Source: Shewanella livingstonensis
Lineage (GTDB): Bacteria > Pseudomonadota > Gammaproteobacteria > Enterobacterales > Shewanellaceae
Assembly (NCBI RefSeq): GCF_003855395.1
Contig: NZ_CP034015.1
Span: 2,676,001-2,740,000 of the forward strand
DNA length: 64,000 bases
Direction: 5' to 3'
Shown: positions 54,045 through 63,093 of the stretch, piece after piece
Layout: each line of letters begins with the position of its first letter
How positions within the stretch are numbered: the stretch's first letter is position 1
Position numbers and translations under genes: made by a program
The notes under the pieces: generated by a model
What the model was told of the DNA's origin: nothing
Database searches by the model: none
The model's input: only the letters and a program-made list of their open reading frames with translations

Positions 54045-55301
54045 TTAGCATTTAATTTTTGGTAAACATTGCCATTGTGTTGAATATTGCGGCGTGAGTA
54101 AATCACGCCGCATGGCCCACTTTTGCTGTATGCCTTGTGCGGCAAGAAACATGGTATCGCGGCCATAACGTTGGTTGATGCCATCAAGTGTGTGCATCAA
54201 GGCATGGTTAACTTTCGCGGGAGTAAACAAATCAAATTGAAAATGCTTTTCGCTGGCTAAATCAACGAGCCCTACGCCAATTTTGTAATACCGCACACCT
54301 GGACGAAATAGCTTTGAAGCTGCTTGTGTCAGGGCTTGGGTGAGTTCAACAGTACAATGGGTTGGACAGGGAAAATGAACAATAACTTTATAACTTACAG
54401 GCCGTTCGTCATGAGGAGAGTTACTGGCAAACAGCAACATGGTTTTGCAATACGAGCCTTGCTGACGTGCTTTAAGCGCGGCAATACCGATATGTTTACT
54501 CAAGGCCTGTAATAGTGACTCATAATCGGTAATGCGCTCACCGACACTACGAGTGGAAAATATTTGTTTTTTATCTGTTCGCGCCTCATCCCATTGTTTA
54601 CACACTTGACCGTTGAGTTCACGAACCGTGCGTTCTATTTCAATACTAAACTGTTTTCTCGCTAGGCTCGGCGGCATACAGGCAAGATCATATGCGCTGC
54701 GAATATTGATTGATTCAAGCTTCTTACTTATGCGCCGACCAATGCCCCACACCTCGCCAACGCTAAGTTGGCGTAAAATGTCGGTACGTTGCTCTGGGGT
54801 CTCAATAACACAAACCCCTTTGTATCCTTGAATTTTTTTGGCGGCGTGATTGGCAATTTTCGCTAAGGTTAAGGTGTCGCCCATCCCCACACAAACAGGT
54901 AAGCGCGCCTCTTTCCATACCGCGCGGCGAATTAGCTGGCCTTGGGTATGCAAGCATTTAATGGCAGGATAACTGTGTTTAAAAGACAGGAAGCTTTCAT
55001 CAATGGAGTACACATGCTGATCAGGTGCAAAGCGACCTATTATCGCCATCATCTTGGCAGATAAATCGGCATAGAGTTCATAATTAGATGAACACACAAT
55101 CACATTACGTTGAGCGCATAAGGCCTTAACTTGAAAATAAGGTAAAAACTTTTCAATGCCTGCTTCTTTGGCTTGTCGATTAGCCGCCACAATGCAACCG
55201 TCGTTGTTGCTCAACACTATTATCGGTTTACCACGCCAATCAGGGCGAAACACCTGTTCAGCACTGCAATAAAAAGCATTGGCATCGACTAAGGAAAACA
55301 T
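54045..55301 (-). CDS. umuC: DNA polymerase V catalytic subunit UmuC
   Basis: A 418-residue Y-family translesion polymerase. MFSLVDANAFYCSAEQVFRP begins the palm with the first catalytic Asp, and YSIDESFL near residues 101-108 has the Asp-Glu pair. Then VCVGMGDTLTLAKIANHAAKK, the helix-hairpin-helix VGEVWGIGRRISKKL near 180 and the little finger. The C-terminus LTPQYSTQWQCLPKIKC is typical of UmuC. It copies damaged DNA together with UmuD'. It follows umuD by six bp. Confidence 0.95.
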   Translation of the reverse strand: MFSLVDANAFYCSAEQVFRPDWRGKPIIVLSNNDGCIVAANRQAKEAGIEKFLPYFQVKALCAQRNVIVCSSNYELYADLSAKMMAIIGRFAPDQHVYSIDESFLSFKHSYPAIKCLHTQGQLIRRAVWKEARLPVCVGMGDTLTLAKIANHAAKKIQGYKGVCVIETPEQRTDILRQLSVGEVWGIGRRISKKLESINIRSAYDLACMPPSLARKQFSIEIERTVRELNGQVCKQWDEARTDKKQIFSTRSVGERITDYESLLQALSKHIGIAALKARQQGSYCKTMLLFASNSPHDERPVSYKVIVHFPCPTHCTVELTQALTQAASKLFRPGVRYYKIGVGLVDLASEKHFQFDLFTPAKVNHALMHTLDGINQRYGRDTMFLAAQGIQQKWAMRRDLLTPQYSTQWQCLPKIKC

Positions 55302-55307
55302 TGTTTT

Positions 55308-55721
55308 TTACCCTTTTCGGCCGACAAACAGTGGGCTTTGACGATGGCAACGAATTGAGCGGATCACCACGCCTTCGATACTAAAATCATCATAATCGTA
55401 GATGGTCACCGGTAAATGTTGCTCATGAGATGACACGAGCATTCGCCGTTGCATATCGAGAATTTTACACACAAACTCACCATTAAAATTAGCCACTATG
55501 ACATCGCCACTTCTCGCAGTTTCATGGCGATCGACAATCAGTAAGTCACCATCGAATATGCCTACACCTTGCATCGACTCCCCCTGAGCTAAACCGATAA
55601 AAGTCGAACTTGGATGTTGAACTAACATCTCATCAAGACTTAAGCCTAATTGAAGGTACTCTGCGGCTGGGCTTTCAAAACCGGTAATACCAGCACTGGC
55701 AGCAATGGGAATAAAGCGCAT
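55308..55721 (-). CDS. umuD: UmuD self-cleaving polymerase V accessory protein
   Basis: A 137-residue S24-family protein. Start ATG 55721 with GAGG upstream; a seven-residue longer reading would use GTG. The auto-cleavage site is Ala10-Gly11 (SAGITGF), with nucleophile S49 (GESMQG) and general base K86 (VCKILD). E. coli UmuD has Cys-Gly at the cleavage site; Ala-Gly is also usual in the LexA family. RecA-stimulated cleavage gives UmuD', which binds UmuC. Two LexA boxes lie upstream at 55801-55831. Confidence 0.93.
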   Translation of the reverse strand: MRFIPIAASAGITGFESPAAEYLQLGLSLDEMLVQHPSSTFIGLAQGESMQGVGIFDGDLLIVDRHETARSGDVIVANFNGEFVCKILDMQRRMLVSSHEQHLPVTIYDYDDFSIEGVVIRSIRCHRQSPLFVGRKG

Positions 55722-55800
55722 ACGATAACCTCGCAAACTCACAACACAAACTTACCATGCAAACGTACAACGTAAATTTACAATGCACAGCACAAAAGAA

Positions 55801-55831
55801 CTGTATAAAAAAACAGTGTATTTTTATACAG
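55801..55831 (-). promoter_or_regulatory. Tandem LexA (SOS) boxes of umuDC
   Basis: CTGTATAAAAAAACAG (55801-55816) is a perfect CTGT-N8-ACAG. GTGTATTTTTATACAG (55816-55831) differs by one outer base and starts at the base where the first ends. They lie 80-110 bp upstream of umuD. Two adjoining boxes suggest tight LexA repression. Confidence 0.9.
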
Positions 55832-56172
55832 TACATAGTAGCGCTATATTTTGACAGTGCAAGTTTATTTGCGCTAAACGGCAACATGTTGGTGGCATAC
55901 TCAGCGATTAAACCCGTGTCGCTAGACTCTGGCTATCTACTGGGTAAGGTTATCAGTTTAATTATTAATGAGTTTATTTGTTCAAAGTCAAAATACAATG
56001 CTAGCGATTGGTCTACACTTGTGAGCAGCACAACAATTAACCGAATACCTCTATCACCTGTTACAGCTATAGATTGTTCGAGAATAGAGTTGTGACCAAC
56101 ATTCCGTGTTAGAGCAATGAATCTAGTTGATGTATAACGTAAACCAATAGCATGATTACTTTCGCTCGGGGT
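55832..56172. other. Gene-free stretch between SOS boxes and the MITE
   Basis: A 341-bp region. A plus-strand ORF across it starts inside the umuD promoter, has no family resemblance and is not accepted. The original promoter of the downstream transporter operon may lie here, displaced by the MITE. Nothing else seen. Confidence 0.4.
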
Positions 56173-56386
56173 CTAGGGCCTGTTGATCTTTCAAGGTTAT
56201 TTTTGCAGCGAATTGTTGGCTATTACTCACATGTATAACAGTAAGACAGAGACTTCGAGGTGTAGTTATTCTACATAAAAAGTCGATAACGCCGTAGAAA
56301 TGGCCATCAAACGCTGCCCGAAGGGTTCGGCTAAAAACGTTTTTAACTCGAACAACATTCAACCAGCAAAGATCAACAGGCCCTAG
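56173..56386. mobile_element. MITE-like element, about 214 bp
   Basis: The ends CTAGGGCCTGTTGATCTTT (from 56173) and its exact inverted copy (ending 56386) form 19-bp terminal inverted repeats. The outermost CTAG is itself palindromic, so it may be part of the repeat or a target duplication. The interior has no transposase frame. It ends one base before the ATG of the MlaE-like gene. Confidence 0.85.
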
Positions 56387-56387
56387 T

Positions 56388-57500
56388 ATGACACTCGCAA
56401 CTTTTGATATCGACATGCACGACGATAACTGCGTACTGAGTCTTGCAGGTGATTGGCAATTGGGCCAAGCACCGCTAGGTGCCGATATTTGTGCCGCCCT
56501 CCCCGCAACTTGCCATGCTGTCACGTTAACCACCACTGAGTTATTGCAGTGGGATTCAAGCCTCGCCATTGCCTTATTACAATTATCCCGCTGGTGTGAA
56601 CAACAAAAATTACCGCTCAATGTGCAAAATACCCCACAAGGATTACAGCAACTATTACTGCTGGCTACCGACGTACCTGTGTATCAAACGGCTAATGATG
56701 ATGCCATTAGTGGCATGTGGGCAATACTTCGCCAAGGCTTAATTACACAAGGCTTACAGGTGCACGATGGTTTAGTGTTTGTCGGTGAAAGTACACTGGC
56801 ATTAGGGCGTTGGTTAAGAGGTAAAGCCAGCACTCGGCGCAGTGATATCGTATTTTTTATCGAACAAGCCGGCCCTAAGGGACTGGCGATTGTCACCCTA
56901 ATTAGTCTGCTTGTGGGAATGATTTTAGCGTATTTAGGTTCAGTTCAATTGCGCCAATTAGGCGCTCAAGTGTATGTGGCAAACTTGGTGGCTATCGGAA
57001 TGGTGCGCGAAATGGGCGCCCTTATGACAGGAGTTATCATGGCCGGTAGAACGGGGGCGGCTTATGCGGCGCAACTCGGCACCATGCAGGTTAATGAAGA
57101 AATTGATGCACTGCGAGTAATGGGCATTTCAACTATGGAATTTTTAGTATTACCTCGCTTACTGGCATTGATTTTCATTATGCCGTTGATGTGTATTTAT
57201 TCAGATGTGATCGGCATGATCGGCGGCGCGATTGTGGCCAATGGCATGGGAGTGAGTTACACCCAATATATTTTACAGACTCAGGTTGCCATTGATTGGG
57301 TCGACATCTCTACTGGGTTAATAAAAAGCCTCATTTTTGGTTTTTTGATTGCGATTGCCGGTTGTCAGGCGGGGCTTAAATGCGGCCGCGATTCTAATGC
57401 GGTGGGTTTAGCCACTACCAGTGCGGTGGTTAAGGCCATTGTATTTCTTGTGGTTTCCGATGCCGCACTCAATATCTTATACGATAAATTAGGGATCTAA
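56388..57500 (+). CDS. MlaE-like ABC permease with N-terminal STAS domain
   Basis: A 370-residue ABC permease. Residues 1-100 form a STAS-like domain (LATFDIDMHDDNCVLSLAGDW, VTLTTTELLQWDSSLAIALLQL). The remainder is the MlaE/YrbE permease: QLRQLGAQVYVANLVAIGMVREMGALMTGVIMAGRTGAAYAAQLGTM near 188-235 and five or six transmembrane helices. It should act with the following ATPase, MCE protein and lipoprotein in phospholipid transport across the periplasm. Its start codon lies one base after a MITE, whose end supplies the only nearby AGG. Confidence 0.9.
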   Translation: MTLATFDIDMHDDNCVLSLAGDWQLGQAPLGADICAALPATCHAVTLTTTELLQWDSSLAIALLQLSRWCEQQKLPLNVQNTPQGLQQLLLLATDVPVYQTANDDAISGMWAILRQGLITQGLQVHDGLVFVGESTLALGRWLRGKASTRRSDIVFFIEQAGPKGLAIVTLISLLVGMILAYLGSVQLRQLGAQVYVANLVAIGMVREMGALMTGVIMAGRTGAAYAAQLGTMQVNEEIDALRVMGISTMEFLVLPRLLALIFIMPLMCIYSDVIGMIGGAIVANGMGVSYTQYILQTQVAIDWVDISTGLIKSLIFGFLIAIAGCQAGLKCGRDSNAVGLATTSAVVKAIVFLVVSDAALNILYDKLGI

Positions 57501-57502
57501 TT

Positions 57503-58267
57503 ATGGTGGATGATGCCTTTATCAGTGTACGTGATTTGTCTGTCGGTTATGGTGCTACCGAAGTGCAAAAACACCTTAACTTTGAGATTAATAAGAATGA
57601 TATCTTTTTTGTCATTGGCGGCAGTGGTTGCGGCAAAACGACCTTACTTAAATCAATGGTAGGACTGCTAAACCCGCTCAAGGGCGAAGTACTCTATCAA
57701 GGTAAAAACTTTTATGATGCTGATGAACCGGCGCAAGTGGCTATGCTCAAAGACTGGGGTATAACCTTTCAAACTGGAGCGTTGTTTTCCAGTATGTCAC
57801 TTGCTGAGAATGTCGCTTTACCGTTGCAACTGTATACCGACCTTTCGGAGCGACAAATTGCAGAAGTTGTGGCGTATAAGTTGGCATTAGTTGGCTTAGC
57901 CGGATTTGAAAAGTTTTACCCAGCCGAGTTAAGTGGTGGTATGCACAAACGCGCAGGATTAGCGCGTGCGATTGCACTGGATCCACAATTGTTATTTTTT
58001 GATGAGCCTTCAGCTGGGTTAGATCCGATTAGTTCTATGCGCTTAGATCACTTAATTGTGCAAATATGCCAAGCACTCGACTCGACCGTGATTATCGTGT
58101 CGCACGAGCTGCCCAGTATATTGTCCATCGGTACTCGTTGTGTGTTTCTTGATAATCAAACCAATACCATGCTCGACTGTGGCGATCCCAGAGAATTAAA
58201 ACTTAACAGCAGCCAACCTCGAGTGCGACAATTTCTCAATCGTGCTGACAAAGTGGAGGCATTATGA
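57503..58267 (+). CDS. MlaF-like ABC transporter ATPase
   Basis: A 254-residue ATPase: Walker A GGSGCGKTTLLKSM near residues 39-52, Q-loop FQTGALFSSMSLAENV, signature LSGGMHKRAGLARAI near 144-158, and Walker B LLFFDEPSAGLDPIS near 163-177. LSGGMxxRxxLARA is typical of MlaF. It begins two bases after the permease stop and overlaps the MCE gene (ATGA), and it drives lipid transport. Confidence 0.93.
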   Translation: MVDDAFISVRDLSVGYGATEVQKHLNFEINKNDIFFVIGGSGCGKTTLLKSMVGLLNPLKGEVLYQGKNFYDADEPAQVAMLKDWGITFQTGALFSSMSLAENVALPLQLYTDLSERQIAEVVAYKLALVGLAGFEKFYPAELSGGMHKRAGLARAIALDPQLLFFDEPSAGLDPISSMRLDHLIVQICQALDSTVIIVSHELPSILSIGTRCVFLDNQTNTMLDCGDPRELKLNSSQPRVRQFLNRADKVEAL

Positions 58268-59247
58268 GTAAAAGCCAGCGACTTCCCCTTGCGATTGGTG
58301 CCTTTATTTTTGGCGCTATTATCTTGGTGTTTATTGCCCTACTGTTTTTTTCGGGTGGACGAATCTTTGCCGAAAAAGCGCCTGTGGTGATGTATTTTAA
58401 CAACTCAGTTCAAGGGCTTCAGGTGGGTGCACCAGTAAAGCTAAAAGGTGTGATAATCGGTGAAATAAGCGATATTAGCATTGATTTCCCCAACGACAGT
58501 AGCCAAGGCGTCACCGCTTCAGTTCATGCTGATTTACTGTTAAAACGTATCAATCTTAAGGGAATTCAAGTAGGAGAAGAGTTTTTCTCCCACGCGATAG
58601 AGAATGGCTTACGTGCCCAACTAAATTACCTGAGCTTACTCACCGGACAACTCTACGTTGAGTTAGATTTTTACCCCGGCACAACCGCACAGTTTCATGA
58701 TGACAAAGCATCATTATTGGAACTACCAACTATAGCGACCGATTTTGAATCCCTTTCAAAAGACTTGCAATCATTAAACCTGAAAAGCTTAGTCACCAAT
58801 GTAGATAATTTAGCTCAACAACTTAGCGACATTGCCGCCAGCGGCAAAATACAACAAGCATTGGATAATTTTGATCGCGCCGCAACAGCAGTTAGAAACA
58901 CCGCGCTGCATATCGACACAACTCAAGCAATATTAGGCACAAAAAGTGTTGAAGTACTGACTAAACTCGATAATTTACTGCTGCAATTAAATAAAGATGA
59001 ACCGCAAATGGTGACATCACTCAACCGCAGTTTGGCCGCCCTTGGCGATACATTAGCCAATATTGATCAACTGGCTCATCAAGCGGGTAATTCAGTAGAC
59101 CAAAACTCGCCACTGTTAATTGAGTTAACCAATACCTTAGAAGAAATTCGCCGCACTGCTCGATCGCTACGAAGCTTGAGCGAAACCTTAGATGAACAAC
59201 CTGAGGCCATCATACGCGGCAAAAAAGCCCTACCTTTAGGAGAATAA
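58264..59247 (+). CDS. MCE-domain (MlaD-like) periplasmic protein
   Basis: A 327-residue membrane-anchored MCE protein. N-terminal helix (about 10-32), MCE domain (about 40-150) with VMYFNNSVQGLQVGAPVKLKGVIIGEISDI and LRAQLNYLSLLTGQLYVELDFYP, then a long helical region (about 165-320) with heptad-like NLAQQLSDIA. Longer than E. coli MlaD (about 183 aa), it resembles PqiB-related or MlaD-like proteins with coiled coil. It bridges the inner-membrane complex to the lipoprotein partner. Confidence 0.9.
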   Translation: MSKSQRLPLAIGAFIFGAIILVFIALLFFSGGRIFAEKAPVVMYFNNSVQGLQVGAPVKLKGVIIGEISDISIDFPNDSSQGVTASVHADLLLKRINLKGIQVGEEFFSHAIENGLRAQLNYLSLLTGQLYVELDFYPGTTAQFHDDKASLLELPTIATDFESLSKDLQSLNLKSLVTNVDNLAQQLSDIAASGKIQQALDNFDRAATAVRNTALHIDTTQAILGTKSVEVLTKLDNLLLQLNKDEPQMVTSLNRSLAALGDTLANIDQLAHQAGNSVDQNSPLLIELTNTLEEIRRTARSLRSLSETLDEQPEAIIRGKKALPLGE

Positions 59248-59251
59248 TGTC

Positions 59252-59851
59252 ATGGGAAAATATGGAATTTGGACCATTAATTGGGGGGTCGGTTTACTAC
59301 TATTGAGTTTAGTGAGTGGCTGCCAAAGCTCTCCCGAAAAACAATACTTTGTGTTAACGGCAATGCCCAGCCAAACGGTATCTGGCAGTACTGCGTTAGA
59401 GCATGACATTGGTATCGGGCCAATTGACGTAGCCGAATACCTACATTTTACGCAGCTGATGTATCAACTGGATGATGGTAGCCTGCAACGATTTGCCAAT
59501 AGTTATTGGGCTGAACCGCTTGAACAAGGTATCAGCCGAGTAATGAGTATCAATCTAAGCCAGGGAGATCGCCGTCGTAATCTGGTGTTATTTCCTTGGA
59601 GAGCAAACAACACTCCCCAGTACAGCATTAAAATCAAGGTTACTTCCCTCAACCGAGATGGCACTAACACCAGGCTCAATGCCAACTGGGAGCTAACAAA
59701 CAACCCATCAAATCAAATATTGGCAAAACAAAATTTCATCGCGGTCACTAACGCAGGCTCGACCGCAGCGGAGTTGGTCAGTGCGTACAGCAACTTATTG
59801 GCTCAGTTGGCTAAGGAAATTGAAAAATCATTACCACAAAATTCAGATTAA
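59252..59851 (+). CDS. PqiC-like auxiliary lipoprotein (DUF330/ABC-type transport auxiliary)
   Basis: A 199-residue lipoprotein. Signal with lipobox LVSGC near residue 24, then KQYFVLTAMPSQ, IGIGPIDVAEYLHFTQLMYQL and WAEPLEQGISRVMSINLSQ, which are typical of PqiC/DUF330 proteins. It lies at the end of the transporter operon and should act as the outer-membrane partner of the MCE protein. AGGAG precedes the ATG. Confidence 0.88.
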   Translation: MGKYGIWTINWGVGLLLLSLVSGCQSSPEKQYFVLTAMPSQTVSGSTALEHDIGIGPIDVAEYLHFTQLMYQLDDGSLQRFANSYWAEPLEQGISRVMSINLSQGDRRRNLVLFPWRANNTPQYSIKIKVTSLNRDGTNTRLNANWELTNNPSNQILAKQNFIAVTNAGSTAAELVSAYSNLLAQLAKEIEKSLPQNSD

Positions 59852-60383
59852 ACACTCCAGCCTACTGTCAGCATTCTCGCGTCAAAGTTGTCACGTCAGA
59901 GTTATTGCGCCAGCGATGTTGTGCAAACTTTGTTGTATGAGCGGTTGTATGAGCGGTTGTGTAAATCATAAACCTAACGATTAAGCTGTTTTACTGCGTA
60001 TTGAGTAAACAAACTCAAACAATAATGCTATCTATAGCACTACTTATAGCGCTATCAATACTGATGCCAATCCCAAGAAAAATATTAACCCAACATAGTT
60101 AGGTGGCTTAAGCACAGACAGCGTTAATATTACAAAGCCTAATTCACTTTATACCACGTTTAGGTTAATTCTGCTGATGATAATCAACTGGCCTTATCTG
60201 TGCATTTCAAATCAGCAATACATCCAAATAACATCAAACCAGCGCATATTCTGGCGCTCATTTCATTGCTTAGCTCAGCGTTGGTTAAATTTGCTAACAA
60301 TTCGAACATTGACATTTTTTGTCAGTCTTTCAATATGGCTAGGCAAATAATTCTGTAAAAATAGACCAAGGAACACGATAACA
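59852..60383. other. Intergenic region before the M13 peptidase gene
   Basis: A 532-bp stretch. A short direct repeat (TGTATGAGCGGT twice, near 59933-59958) lies after the lipoprotein gene. AAGGA precedes the peptidase ATG. An ORF on the minus strand covers part but has no support. No terminator with T run was found. Confidence 0.4.
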
Positions 60384-62453
60384 ATGAATAAATCCTTAAT
60401 TGCGATTGGATTAACCACAGCACTATTAAGTGGTTGCGGCGTATCTGATACAAATAATACTAAACTTGCAGCCGTGACCTCTCCGGCCCCCGCTAAAGCA
60501 GAGTTAGGTACTTTTGGGGTAGACTTAGCTGCACGTAATGAAGCGATAAAACCTGGCGATGACTTTTTTATGTATTCAAGTGGCACTTGGTATGACAACT
60601 TTGTCATGCCTGCCGACAAAACTCGTTATGGCGCGTTTAATGCGTTGGCTGAGCGCAGCGAAAATCAAGTCAAAGCCATTATCGACGATATCGCCAGCCG
60701 CAGTGACTTAACTGCTGAAGAGCAATTAATTGCTGACTTTTATCATGCCTATATGGATACCGACACCATTAATAAATTAGGTATCACGCCAATTAAAGCC
60801 ACCTTAGATCAAATTGCTGCGATTAGCTCCACACAAGACTTAACCAAAGTATTCGGTGAAGCATGGCTTACAGGTGCATCATCCCCTATTTGGGGTGGCA
60901 TGTGGTTTAACCGTTTGGATCCCAATCAATATGAAATGACCGTGGGTGCCGGTGGCTTAGGTTTACCTGACCGTTCATATTACCTGGAAGAGAGTGACCG
61001 TTTTGTCAATATTCGCAAAGCTTATGTTGAACATATCACTGCAATGCTGGCTTTTGCGGGTATCAATAACGGTGAAAAACGTGCTGAAGCCATTCTCGCG
61101 CTAGAAACGAAAATAGCACAAGCACAATGGCCCCGCGAAAAGCGCCGTGACCGCGATTTAACCTTAAACCAAGTTAAACGCGAAGATCTTGCTCAACAAT
61201 ACCCAGGATTTGACTGGGATTTATATTTTGCGCAAACGGGTTACCAAGTACCACAACTCAATATATCTGAGCCGGAGCCAGTTAACGCTATGATTGGCTT
61301 AATAAACCAACAGCCATTAAACGTATGGCAAGACTATCTGACCTTCCACACCATTAGTAATAATGCAGGGTTATTGTCTGAAGACATTTTTAATACTAAC
61401 TTTGCTTTTTTTGGTAAAGAACTCACTGGCCAAGAGCAACCTCGTCCACGCTGGAAACGCGCGGTAGAAGAAATGTCAGGCACCCAATCTCTAGGTTTCG
61501 CTATTGGTAAAGTGTATGTGTCGCGCTATTTCCCTGAGTCGTCTAAGCAAAAGATGGCTGAGTTAGTTAAGAATCTGCGCACAGCATTAGGTCAACGTAT
61601 TGATGGCTTAGATTGGATGGGCGACGAAACTAAGGTCAATGCCCATGCTAAGTTAGCAGCATTTAATCCTAAAATTGGTTATCCCGATGTGTGGCAACAA
61701 TTTGATGGTTTAAGCCTGACTAAAAATGATTTAGTCGGTGATATTAAAAATCTGCGTAAATACTTCCAAGCCGACAGCGTAGCGAAAGAACTGGAAAAAA
61801 CGGACCGTAATCGTTGGGGTATGACACCGCAAACGGTCAATGCCTATTACAACAGCTCGTTTAATGAAATTGTGTTCCCTGCAGCCATTTTACAACCGCC
61901 ATTTTTTGATCCAAACGCAGATGCCGCAGTTAACTATGGCAGTATTGGTGCCGTAATTGGTCACGAAATGGGCCATGGTTTTGACGATCAAGGCTCTAAG
62001 TCAGACGCCAATGGCATCCAACGTAATTGGTGGACCGATGAAGATCGTGCCGCTTTTGATGCTAAAGCCGATAAGCTTGCTGCGCAATACAACCAATATG
62101 AACCAATCCCTGAAAACTTTGTTAACGGACGCAACAGTCTCGGTGAAAACATTGGCGATGTAGGCGGTTTATCAATGGCATACCATGCTTACAAATTAAG
62201 CTTGAATGGTAAAGAAGCCCCGGTGATAGATGGCGTTACTGGCGATCAACGTTTCTTTTTAGCCTGGGCGCAAGTGTGGAAAGAAAAACGTACCGAGCAA
62301 AGTATGCTAACTCAGTTACGTGCCGGCACCCATGCACCCGGCCGTTACCGCGCCCTTGCCCCACGTAACCACGATGCTTGGTACAAAGCTTTTGATGTTA
62401 AACCAGGTGATAAGTTGTACTTGCCAGAAGACCAGCGCGTACGTATTTGGTAA
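60384..62453 (+). CDS. pepO: M13-family zinc metallopeptidase, lipoprotein
   Basis: A 689-residue neprilysin-type peptidase. Lipobox LLSGC near residue 18, so it is likely anchored to the outer or inner membrane on the periplasmic side. Domains: M13 N-terminal region (about 45-420; GDDFFMYSSGTWYDN), then the catalytic domain with HEMGH (H527, E528, H531), the third zinc ligand in ENIGDVGG (E588) and the end CxxW-less DQRVRIW. NAYYNSSFNEIVFPAAILQPPFF is characteristic. It degrades small peptides. It is followed by a strong terminator. Confidence 0.92.
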   Translation: MNKSLIAIGLTTALLSGCGVSDTNNTKLAAVTSPAPAKAELGTFGVDLAARNEAIKPGDDFFMYSSGTWYDNFVMPADKTRYGAFNALAERSENQVKAIIDDIASRSDLTAEEQLIADFYHAYMDTDTINKLGITPIKATLDQIAAISSTQDLTKVFGEAWLTGASSPIWGGMWFNRLDPNQYEMTVGAGGLGLPDRSYYLEESDRFVNIRKAYVEHITAMLAFAGINNGEKRAEAILALETKIAQAQWPREKRRDRDLTLNQVKREDLAQQYPGFDWDLYFAQTGYQVPQLNISEPEPVNAMIGLINQQPLNVWQDYLTFHTISNNAGLLSEDIFNTNFAFFGKELTGQEQPRPRWKRAVEEMSGTQSLGFAIGKVYVSRYFPESSKQKMAELVKNLRTALGQRIDGLDWMGDETKVNAHAKLAAFNPKIGYPDVWQQFDGLSLTKNDLVGDIKNLRKYFQADSVAKELEKTDRNRWGMTPQTVNAYYNSSFNEIVFPAAILQPPFFDPNADAAVNYGSIGAVIGHEMGHGFDDQGSKSDANGIQRNWWTDEDRAAFDAKADKLAAQYNQYEPIPENFVNGRNSLGENIGDVGGLSMAYHAYKLSLNGKEAPVIDGVTGDQRFFLAWAQVWKEKRTEQSMLTQLRAGTHAPGRYRALAPRNHDAWYKAFDVKPGDKLYLPEDQRVRIW

Positions 62454-62507
62454 TTTAATACGTAAATAGCTGCAATAATGTGTTTTGATTGAATAAGTAT
62501 CCGACAC

Positions 62508-62541
62508 AAAAATGCCCGTCAGTTAACTGGCGGGCATTTTT
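62508..62541 (+). terminator. Terminator after the M13 peptidase gene
   Basis: AAAATGCCCGTCAG, loop TTAA, CTGGCGGGCATTTTT: a long stem with one G-U pair and a five-T tail, 54 bp after the stop. The A run on the other arm makes it potentially bidirectional. Confidence 0.9.
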
Positions 62542-62660
62542 ATCACTATAGGTGCGAATGCCTAAAATAATATCAGCAACCTCGTGGTTAATAGCAGAGG
62601 AGATTGAAGACCTAGACAAACATTCGGATTGATTAATCTGTTACTGGTAATAGCGTTTGA

Positions 62661-62932
62661 TCACTCTACAAGTCGATTAACAATTTTCTCTTGATAAGCT
62701 TTAACCGTAGAGAAGCTTTGTATTTTCATAAACAAGTCTGAGGCAGTTTCCTTAGATACACGGCCGTCCAGGGCCAGCTAACGTATTCTTTTATAAAAAG
62801 TCTTCAACAGCCTCAAGTTCAGAGTTGAATTTATCCATTTTCAAGTAAGGCATCGAACTCGTTTAAGGACATTGATAAGCTAAGGCCTCTACTCATAAAT
62901 GAACAGATGATTACTAACAGTCTTCTGGTCAC
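62661..62932 (-). pseudogene. Decayed small gene pair, unidentified
   Basis: Minus strand: a 33-codon frame from GTG 62932 ends MSLNEFDALLENG at 62831. A second frame starts at ATG 62838 inside its last codons (ATGGATAA), reads MDKFNSELEAVEDFL and stops. A shifted frame then continues LALDGRVSKETASDLFM...EKIVNRLVE to TGA 62661. The latter part has convincing protein composition. It looks like two coupled small genes broken by a stop and a frameshift. Family not recognised; a toxin-antitoxin origin is only a thought based on size and overlap. Confidence 0.35.
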
Positions 62933-63093
62933 CCCAACTGTCATGTCGTCCCGGTAATGTTTTTGAGCGGGGATCCAAGTATTTTTTTATTGTACTTATG
63001 GCCTGCGGCCATATTCCAAACACATTTTGAGGCAAAAACGCGTCAACCACGTTATGATAAATATGCTTTAGATTAACTTGTTAGCTGTTTATT

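Larger units (their letters stand above)
62454..63093. other. Non-coding and decayed stretch
   Basis: A 640-bp region after the peptidase gene. It holds the terminator at 62508-62541, a decayed small gene pair on the minus strand (62661-62932) and a palindromic piece CCCG...CGGGGATCC near 62950-62975 that resembles a short extragenic repeat. No intact gene is supported. Confidence 0.45.

Noticed and set aside
55757..56095. A 112-residue plus-strand ORF after umuD
   Set aside because: It begins inside the umuD promoter, spans both LexA boxes, and its sequence has no recognisable fold or ribosome site.
56156..56620. A 154-residue minus-strand ORF
   Set aside because: It runs through the MITE and into the antisense of the STAS domain; no protein signature.
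60275..60619. A 114-residue minus-strand ORF at the pepO start
   Set aside because: Mostly antisense to the signal peptide and N-terminus of the M13 peptidase; no ribosome site.
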